DNA of 64,000 bases from Amia ocellicauda. Taxonomy: Eukaryota > Chordata > Actinopteri > Amiiformes > Amiidae. This document shows, one piece after another, positions 57,785 through 64,000 of this stretch; position 1 is the stretch's first letter, and each line of letters opens with the position of its first letter. A program made the translations under genes and the position numbers. The notes under the pieces are model-generated. The model was not told where the DNA came from, searched no databases, and saw nothing but the letters and a program-made list of their open reading frames with translations. The stretch is taken from positions 1-64,000 of the forward strand of contig NW_027102749.1 of NCBI RefSeq assembly GCF_036373705.1. The letters run 5' to 3'.

Positions 57785-58006
57785 TTACGTCTCCTGGGTA
57801 ACTTTATCGTAGCTCTTAGTTATTTCTTTCTGTCTGGAGGAGATATAATTGAAGAATTGTACACGTACCCAGCTACTGTCAACACCCTTTGCTGCACTGA
57901 TATTTTTCCATCCATTTTTCTTTTTTTTTTTTTTTTTTTTTTTTTTGCTGGAAGTTCCGTTAATATCCGCCAGCCTTTAAGAGACATCATGCAGCCAGGC
58001 CTCTTG

Positions 58007-58126
58007 GCTTGTAGTCACACCGTCCTGAACGCGCCCGATCATATCAGATTTCGGAAGCTTAACGGGGCAGGGCCTGGTCAGTACTTGGATGTGTGACCTC
58101 CTGGAAATACCAGGTGCTGCAAGCTT
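58007..58126 (+). pseudogene. 5S copy 112, degenerate
   Basis: Copy 41 type (GTAGTCAC, CGATCATATC) with box C TTGGATGTGTGACC. Confidence 0.72.
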
Positions 58127-58335
58127 TTTACGTCTCCTGGGTAACTTCATCGTAGCTCTTAATACTCTCTTTCTGTCTCCAGGAGATATAATTGAAGAAT
58201 TGTACACGTACCCGGCTACTTTCAACACCCTTTGCTGCACTGGTATATATCCCTCTATTTTTCTATTTTTTTTTTGCTGGCAGTTCCGTCAATACCCGCC
58301 AACCTTTAAGAGACATCATGCAGCCAGGCCTTTCG

Positions 58336-58455
58336 GCTTGTGGCCACACCGTCCTGAATGCGCCCGATCTCGTCAGATCTCGGAAGCTAAACGGGGCAGG
58401 GCCTGGTCAGTACTTGGATGGGAGACCTCCTAGAAATACCAGGTGCTGCAAGCTT
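58336..58455 (+). rRNA. 5S copy 113, class I
   Basis: T6; boxes intact. Confidence 0.86.
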
Positions 58456-58671
58456 TTTACGTCTCCTGGGTAACTTCATCGTAGCTCTTAATACTCTCTC
58501 TCTGTCTGGAGGAGATATAATTGAAGTATTGTACACGTATCCAGCTACTGTCAACACCCTTTGCTGCACTGATATTTTTCCATCCATTTTTCTTTTTTTT
58601 TTTTTTTTTTTGCTGGAAGTTCCGTCAATACCCGCCAACCTTTAAGAGACATCATGCAGCCAGGCATCTCG

Positions 58672-58791
58672 GCTTGCGGCCACACCATCCTGAACGCGCC
58701 CGATCTCGTCAGATCTCGGAAACTAAACGGGGCAGGACCTGGTCAGTACTTGGATGGGAGACCTCCTGGAAGTACCAGGTGCTGCAAGCTT
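58672..58791 (+). rRNA. 5S copy 114, class I
   Basis: A16; GAAACTAAAC; GGAAGTACC. Its 3' half is copy 103 type. Confidence 0.82.
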
Positions 58792-59006
58792 TTTACGTCA
58801 CCTGGGGAACTTCGTCGTAGCTTTTAATACTCTCTTTCTGTCTGGAGGAGATTTAATTGAAGAATTGTACACGTACCCGGCTACTTTCAACACCCTTTCC
58901 TGCACTGATATTTTTCCCTCCATTTTTCCTTTTTCTTTTTTTTTTTGCTGGAAGTTCCGTCAATACCCTCCAGCCTTTAAGAGACATCATGCAGCCAGGC
59001 ATCTCG

Positions 59007-59126
59007 GCTTGCGGCCACACCATCCTGAACGCGCCCGATCAAGTCAGATCTCGGAAGCTAAACGGGGCAGGACCTGGTCAGTACATGAAAGTGAGACCTC
59101 CTGGAAATACCTAGTGCTGCAAGCTT
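59007..59126 (+). rRNA. 5S copy 115, class II
   Basis: Duplicate of copy 104. Confidence 0.7.
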
Positions 59127-59349
59127 TTACGTCTCCTGGGTAACTTTATCGTAGCTCTCAATACTCTCTCTCTGTCTGGAGGAGATATAATTGAAGTATT
59201 GTACACGTATCCAGCTACTGTCAACACCCTTTGCTGCACTGATATTTTTCCATCCATTTTTCTTTTTTCTTTTTTTCTTTTTTTTTTTTGCTGGAAGTTC
59301 CGTCAATACCCGCCAACCTTTAAGAGACATCATGCAGCCAGGCCTTTCG

Positions 59350-59469
59350 GCTTGTGGCCACACCGTCCTGAATGCGCCCGATCTCGTCAGATCTCGGAAG
59401 CTAAACGGGGCAGGGCCTTGTCAGTACTTGAATGGGAGACCTCCTAGAAATACCAGGTGCTGCAAGCTT
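59350..59469 (+). rRNA. 5S copy 116
   Basis: Duplicate of copy 105 with box C TTGAATGGGAGACC. Confidence 0.78.
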
Positions 59470-59677
59470 TTTACGTCTCCTGGGTAACTTCATCGTAGCT
59501 CTTAATACTCTCTTTCTGTCTCCAGGAGATATAATTGAAGAATTGTACACGTACCCGGCTACTTTCAACACCCTTTGCTGCGCTGGTATATTTCCCTCTA
59601 TTTTTCTTTTTTTTTTTGCTGGCAGTTCCGTCAATACCCGCCAGCCTTTAAGAGACATCATGCAGCCAGACATCTTG

Positions 59678-59797
59678 GCTTGCGGCCACACCATCCTGAA
59701 CGCGCCCGATCTTGTCAGATCTCGGAAGCTAAACGGGGCAGGACCTGGTCAGTACTTGGATGGGAGACCTCCTAGAAATAGCAGGTGCTGCAAGCTT
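59678..59797 (+). rRNA. 5S copy 117, class I
   Basis: Duplicate of copy 106 with CCTGGTC restored. Confidence 0.81.
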
Positions 59798-60006
59798 TTT
59801 ACGTCTCCTTGGTAACTTCATCGTAGCTCTTAATACTCTCTTTCTGTCTCCAGGAGATATAATTGAAGAATTGTACACGTACCCGGCTACTTTCAACACC
59901 CTTTGCTGCACTGGTATATTTCCCTCTATTTTTCTTTTTTTTTTTTGCTGGCAGTTCCGTCAATACCCGCCAGCCTTTAAGAGACATCATGCAGCCAGGC
60001 ATCTCG

Positions 60007-60126
60007 GCTTGCGGCCACACCATCCTGAACGCGCCCGATCTCGTCAGATCTCGGAAGCTAAACGGGGCAGGACCTGGTCAGTACATGAAAGTGAGACCTC
60101 CTGGAAATACCTAGTGCTGCAAGCTT
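60007..60126 (+). rRNA. 5S copy 118, class II
   Basis: Duplicate of copy 107. Confidence 0.7.
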
Positions 60127-60347
60127 TTACGTCTCCTGGGTAACTTTATCGTAGCTCTTAATACTCTCTATCTGTCTGGAGGAGATATAATTGAAATATT
60201 GTACACGTACCCAGCTACTGTCAACACCCTTTGCTGCACTGATATTTTTCCATCCATTTTTCTTTTTTTTTTTTTTTTTTTTTTTTTGCTGGAAGTTCCG
60301 TTAATATCCGCCAACCTTTAAGAGACATCATGCAGCCAGGCATCTCG

Positions 60348-60467
60348 GCTTGCGGCCACACCGTCCTGAAGACGCAAGATCTCGTCAGATCTCGGAAGAA
60401 AAACTAGGCAGGGCCTGGTCAGTAATTGGATGGGTGACCTCCTGGAAATACCAGGTGCTGAAAGCTT
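60348..60467 (+). pseudogene. 5S copy 119, degenerate
   Basis: Copy 11 type box A (GAAGAAAAACTAGGC), class III box C. Confidence 0.72.
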
Positions 60468-60676
60468 TTTACATCTCCTGGGTAACTTCAGCGTAGCTCT
60501 TAATACTCTCTTTCTGTCTCCAGGAGATATAATTGAAGAATTGTACACGTACCCGGCTACTTTCAACACCCTTTGCTGCACTGGTATATTTCCCTCTATT
60601 TTTCTTTTTTTTTTTTGCTGGCAGTTCCGTCAATACCCGCCAGCCTTTAAGAGACATCATGCAGCCAGGCATCTCG

Positions 60677-60796
60677 GCTTGCGGCCACACCATCTTGAAC
60701 GCGCCCGATCTCGTCAGATCTCGGAAGCTAAACGGGGCAGGACCTGGTCAGTACATGAAAGTGAGACCTCCTGGAAATACCTAGTTCTGCAAGCTT
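60677..60796 (+). rRNA. 5S copy 120, class II
   Basis: ATGAAAGTG; CCATCTTG; TAGTTCTGC. Confidence 0.7.
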
Positions 60797-61011
60797 TTAC
60801 GTCTCCTGGGTAACTTTATCGTAGCTCTTAATACTCTCTCTCTGTCTGGAGGAGATATAATTGAAGTATTGTACACGTACCCAGCTACTGTCAACACCAT
60901 TTGCTGCACTGATATTTTTCCATCCATTTTTCTTTTTTTTTTTTTTTTTTTGCTGGAAGTTCCGTCAATACCCGCCAACCTTTAAGAGACATCATGCAGC
61001 CAGGCCTTTCG

Positions 61012-61131
61012 GCTTGTGGCCACACCGTCCTGAATGCGCCCGATCTCGTTAGATCTCGGAAGCTAAACGGGGCAGGGCCTGGTCAGTACTTGGATGGGAG
61101 ACCTCCTAGAAATACCAGGTGCTGCAAGCTT
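61012..61131 (+). rRNA. 5S copy 121, class I
   Basis: T6; CTCGTTAG. Confidence 0.85.
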
Positions 61132-61339
61132 TTTACGTCTCCTGGGTAACTTCATCGTAGCTCTTAATACTCTCTTTCTGTCTCCAGGAGATATAATTGA
61201 AGAATTGTACACGTACCCGGCTACTTTCAACACCCTTTGCTGCACTGGTATATTTCCCTCTATTTTTCTTTTTTTTTTTGCTGGCAGTTCCGTCAATACC
61301 CGCCAGCCTTTAAGAGACATCATGCAGCCAGGCATCTCG

Positions 61340-61459
61340 GCTTGCGGCCACACCATCCTGAACGCGCCCGATCTCGTCAGATCTCGGAAGCTAAACGCGG
61401 CAGGACCTGGTCAGTACATGAAAGTGAGACCTCCTGGAAATACCTAGTGCTGCAAGCTT
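61340..61459 (+). rRNA. 5S copy 122, class II
   Basis: ATGAAAGTG; AAACGCGGC as in copy 33. Confidence 0.7.
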
Positions 61460-61682
61460 TTACGTCTCCTGGGTAACTTTATCGTAGCTCTTAATACTCT
61501 CTCTCTGTCTGGAGGAGATATAATTGAAGTATTGTACACGTATCCAGCTACTGTCAACACCCTTTGCTGCACTGATATTTTTCCATCCATTTTTCTTTTT
61601 TCTTTTTTTCTTTTTTTTTTTGGCTGGAAGTTCCGTCAATACCCGCCAACCTTTAAGAGACATCATGCAGCTGGGCCTCTCG

Positions 61683-61802
61683 GCTTTCGGCCACACCGTC
61701 CTGAATGCGCATGATATCGTCAGATCTCGGAAGCTAAACGGGGCAGGACCTGGTCAGTACTTGAATGTGAGACCTCCTGGAAATACCAGGTGCTGCAAGC
61801 TT
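61683..61802 (+). rRNA. 5S copy 123, class II
   Basis: Matches copy 35, 29.4 kb upstream, with the following spacer. Confidence 0.7.
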
Positions 61803-62021
61803 TTACGTCTCCTGGGTAACTTTATCGTAGCTCTTAATACTCTCTTTCAGTCTGCAGGAGATATAATTGAAGAATTGTACACGTACCCGGCTACTTTCAA
61901 CACCCTTTCCTGCACTGATATTTTTCCTTCCATTTTTCTATTTTTTTTTTTTTTTCTTTTTGCTGGAAGTTCCGTCAATACCCGCCAACCTTTAAGAGAC
62001 ATCATGCAGCCAGGCCTTTTG

Positions 62022-62141
62022 ACTTGTGGCCACAACGTCCTGAATGCTCCCGATCTCGTCAGATCTCGGAAGCTAAACGGGGCAGGGCCTGGTCAGTACT
62101 TGGATGGGAGACCTCCTAGAAATACCAGGTGCTGCAAGCTT
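62022..62141 (+). rRNA. 5S copy 124, class I
   Basis: ACTTGTGGCCACAACG start; ATGCTCCCG. Confidence 0.8.
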
Positions 62142-62359
62142 TTTACGTCTCCTGGGTAACTTCATCGTAGCTCTTAATACTCTCTTTCTGTCTCCAGGAG
62201 ATATAATTGAAGAATTGTACACGTACCCGGCTACTTTCAACACCTTTTCCTGCACTGATATTTTTCCCTCCATTTTTCTTTTTTTTTTTTTTTTTTTTTG
62301 CTGGAAATTCCGTCAATACCCGCTAGCCTTTAAGAGACATCATGCAGCCAGACAACTCG

Positions 62360-62479
62360 GCTTGCGGCCACACCGTCCTGAACGCACCCGATCAAGTCAG
62401 ATCTCGGAAGCTAAACGGGGCAGGACCTGGTCAGTACATGAAAGTGAGACCTCCTGGAAATACCTGGTGCTGCAAGCTT
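62360..62479 (+). rRNA. 5S copy 125, class II
   Basis: ATGAAAGTG with G16; GATCAAGTC. Confidence 0.7.
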
Positions 62480-62692
62480 TTACGTCTCCTGGGTAACTTT
62501 ATCGTAGCTCTTAATACTCTCTATCTGTCTGGAGGAGATATAATTGAAGTATTGTACACGTACCCAGCTACTGTCAACACCCTTTGCTGCACTGATATTT
62601 TTCCATCCATTTTTTTTTTTTTTTTTTTTTTTGCTGGAAGTTCCGTCAATACCCGCCAACCTTTAAGAGACATCATGCAGCCAGGCCTCTTC

Positions 62693-62812
62693 GCTTGCGG
62701 CCACACCGTCCTGAATGCGCTCGATCTCGTCAGATCTCGGAAGCTAAACGGGGCAGGGCCTGGTCAGTACTTGGATGGGAGACCTCCTAGAAATACCAGG
62801 TGCTGCAAGCCT
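62693..62812 (+). rRNA. 5S copy 126, class I
   Basis: GCGCTCGATC; ends AAGCCTTTT. Confidence 0.83.
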
Positions 62813-63032
62813 TTTACGTCTCCTGGGTAACTTCATCGTAGCTCTTAATACTCTCTTTCTGTCTCCAGGAGATATAATTGAAGAATTGTACACGTACCCG
62901 GCTACTTTCAACACCCTTTCCTGCACTGATATTTTTCCCTCCATTTTTCTATTTTTTTTTTTTTTTTTTTTTGCTGGAAATTCCGCCAATACCCGCCAGC
63001 CTTTAAGAGACATCATGCAGCCAGGCCTCTTG

Positions 63033-63152
63033 GCTTGCGGCCACACCGTCCTGAACGCGCCCGATCTCGTCAGATCTCGGAAGCTAAACGGGGCAGGGCC
63101 TGGTCAGTACTTGGATGGGAGACCTCCTAGAAATACCAGGTGCTGCAAGCTT
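63033..63152 (+). rRNA. 5S copy 127, class I, consensus-like
   Basis: C6, G16, GAACGCG, intact internal element and box C, five-T terminator: the clearest example of the array gene. Confidence 0.9.
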
Positions 63153-63362
63153 TTTACGTCTCCTGGGTAACTTCATCGTATTTCTTAATACTCTCTTTCT
63201 GTCTCCAGGAGATGTAATTGAAGAATTGTACACGTACCCGGCTACTTTCAACACCCTTTGCTGCACTGGTATATTTCCCTCTATTTTTCTTTTTTTTTTT
63301 TTGCTGGCAGTTCCGTCAATACCCGCCAGCCTTTAAGAGACATCATGCAGCCAGGCATCTCG

Positions 63363-63482
63363 GCTTACGGCCACACCATCCTGAACGCGCCCGATCTCGT
63401 CAGATCTCGGAAGCTAAACGGGGCAGGACCTGGTCAGTACATGAAAGTGAGACCTCCTGGAAATACCTAGTGCTGCAAGCTT
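63363..63482 (+). rRNA. 5S copy 128, class II
   Basis: GCTTACGG start with A at position 5, the usual vertebrate base. Confidence 0.7.
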
Positions 63483-63687
63483 TTACGTCTCCTGGGTAAC
63501 TTTATCGTAGCTCTTAATACTCTCTATCTGTCTGGAGGAGATATAATTGAAGTATAGTACACGTACCCAGCTACTGTCAACACCCTTTGCTGCACTGATA
63601 TTTTTCCATCCATTTTTTTTTTTTTTTGCTGGAAGTTCCGTCAATACCCGCCAACCTTTAAGAGACATCATGCAGCCAGGCATCTCG

Positions 63688-63807
63688 GCTTGCGGCCACA
63701 CCATCCTGAACGCGCCCGATCTCGTCAGATCTCGGAAGCTAAACGGGGCAGGACCTGGTCAGTACATGAAAGTGAGACCTCCTGGAAATACCTAGTGCTG
63801 CAAGCTT
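63688..63807 (+). rRNA. 5S copy 129, class II
   Basis: ATGAAAGTG, A16. Spacer with T tract follows to the window end, where unit 130 is cut before its gene. Confidence 0.7.
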
Positions 63808-64000
63808 TTACGTCTCCTGGGTAACTTTATCGTAGCTCTTAATACTCTCTCTCTGTCTGGAGGAGATATAATTGAAGTATTGTACACGTATCCAGCTACT
63901 GTCAACACCCTTTGCTGCACTGATATTTTTCCATCCATTTTTCTTTTTTCTTTTTTTTTTTTTTTTTTGCTGGAAGTTCCGTCAATACCCGCCAACCTTT

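Larger units (their letters stand above)
58725..60245 (+). repeat. Higher-order duplicate of 55040-56560
   Basis: Copies 114-118 repeat copies 103-107 at an offset of about 3,685 bp, including the GATCAAGTC variant of copies 104 and 115. Confidence 0.72.
20637..64000 (+). repeat. Tandem 5S rRNA-type gene array, 129 complete units, runs off the window
   Basis: Every unit has a 120-bp 5S-type gene and a spacer of about 210-230 bp; unit length is mostly 328-344 bp (extremes 319 and 350). The gene has the usual length, an intact internal element CCTGGT at 67-72 in most copies, box A at 50-64 with four shared changes, and box C near 80-97. It ends AAGC followed by four or five T, a Pol III terminator. 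TTTAAG lies about 30 bp upstream of each gene, a TATA-like site as in other fish 5S genes. A T tract of 8-35 bases lies about 70 bp upstream and varies in length. Classes used below: I, box C TTGGATGGGAGACC intact; II, rewritten to ATGAATGTG, ATGAAAGTG or TTGAATGTG; III, GGGAGACC changed to GGGTGACC or GGGTGTCC. Long open frames across the array are by-products of the repeat. Confidence 0.93.

Noticed and set aside
20832-63807. 5S-derived SINE3-type retroposons
   Set aside because: Copies are head to tail with shared spacers, and no SINE tail or target duplication is seen.
20700-64000. Hundreds of long open frames through the array (for example 28069-28707, 31013-31741, 36375-37097) with recurring residues such as FKRHHAAR and MQPGLLACGH
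   Set aside because: They occur in several frames and on both strands of the same 5S unit, run through the T tract as poly-Phe/poly-Lys, and change frame with T-tract length. They reflect a repeat with few stops, not proteins.
20637-64000. CRISPR-like direct repeats with spacers
   Set aside because: The period of about 335 bp, 5S homology and eukaryotic context rule this out.

Overview
The window is vertebrate nuclear DNA and most likely comes from a ray-finned fish. It carries an intron-containing host gene, two Tc1 elements of kinds common in fish genomes, a CR1-type LINE with an 8-bp tandem tail, Tx1-type and SGNH-type LINE ORF1 remnants, and fish-style GT/ATGT microsatellites. The CR1 3' end resembles those I associate with sturgeons, gars and bowfin, but this is an impression and not proof of species.

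Region 1 (1-3,520) holds a minus-strand gene with a coiled coil and the first part of a BEN domain. Six exons with GT-AG boundaries keep phase throughout, including a 24-nt microexon. The BEN exon runs into an antisense 5' fragment of a Tx1/L1-clade LINE, so the end of the gene is missing or displaced here.

Region 2 (3,520-20,636) is a graveyard of nested repeats. It contains an internally deleted Tc1 inside a duplicated microsatellite plus Tc1-fragment block. A second Tc1/mariner-superfamily element with 75-bp inverted ends holds a solo LTR. It also has a CR1 LINE, a partial copy of the same LTR in the opposite orientation, four copies of a microsatellite-rich composite repeat, a retroviral gag fossil, a LINE ORF1 with an SGNH esterase domain, and a second Tc1. 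Stretches with nothing recognisable are marked.

Region 3 (20,637-64,000, two thirds of the window) is one uninterrupted head-to-tail array of 129 complete 5S rRNA-type genes, all on the + strand and mostly 328-344 bp apart. All copies share a set of substitutions against the usual vertebrate 5S, and several keep RNA helices paired. The copies fall into classes. About 55 keep an intact box C promoter, about 36 carry a rewritten box C, and the rest carry smaller changes. Blocks of up to 16 genes have been copied within the array almost without change. The array is best read as a variant 5S locus, possibly an oocyte/maternal type, mixed with many decayed copies and evolving by unequal exchange. 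Its left edge abuts the second Tc1 directly. Copy counts were made by eye.
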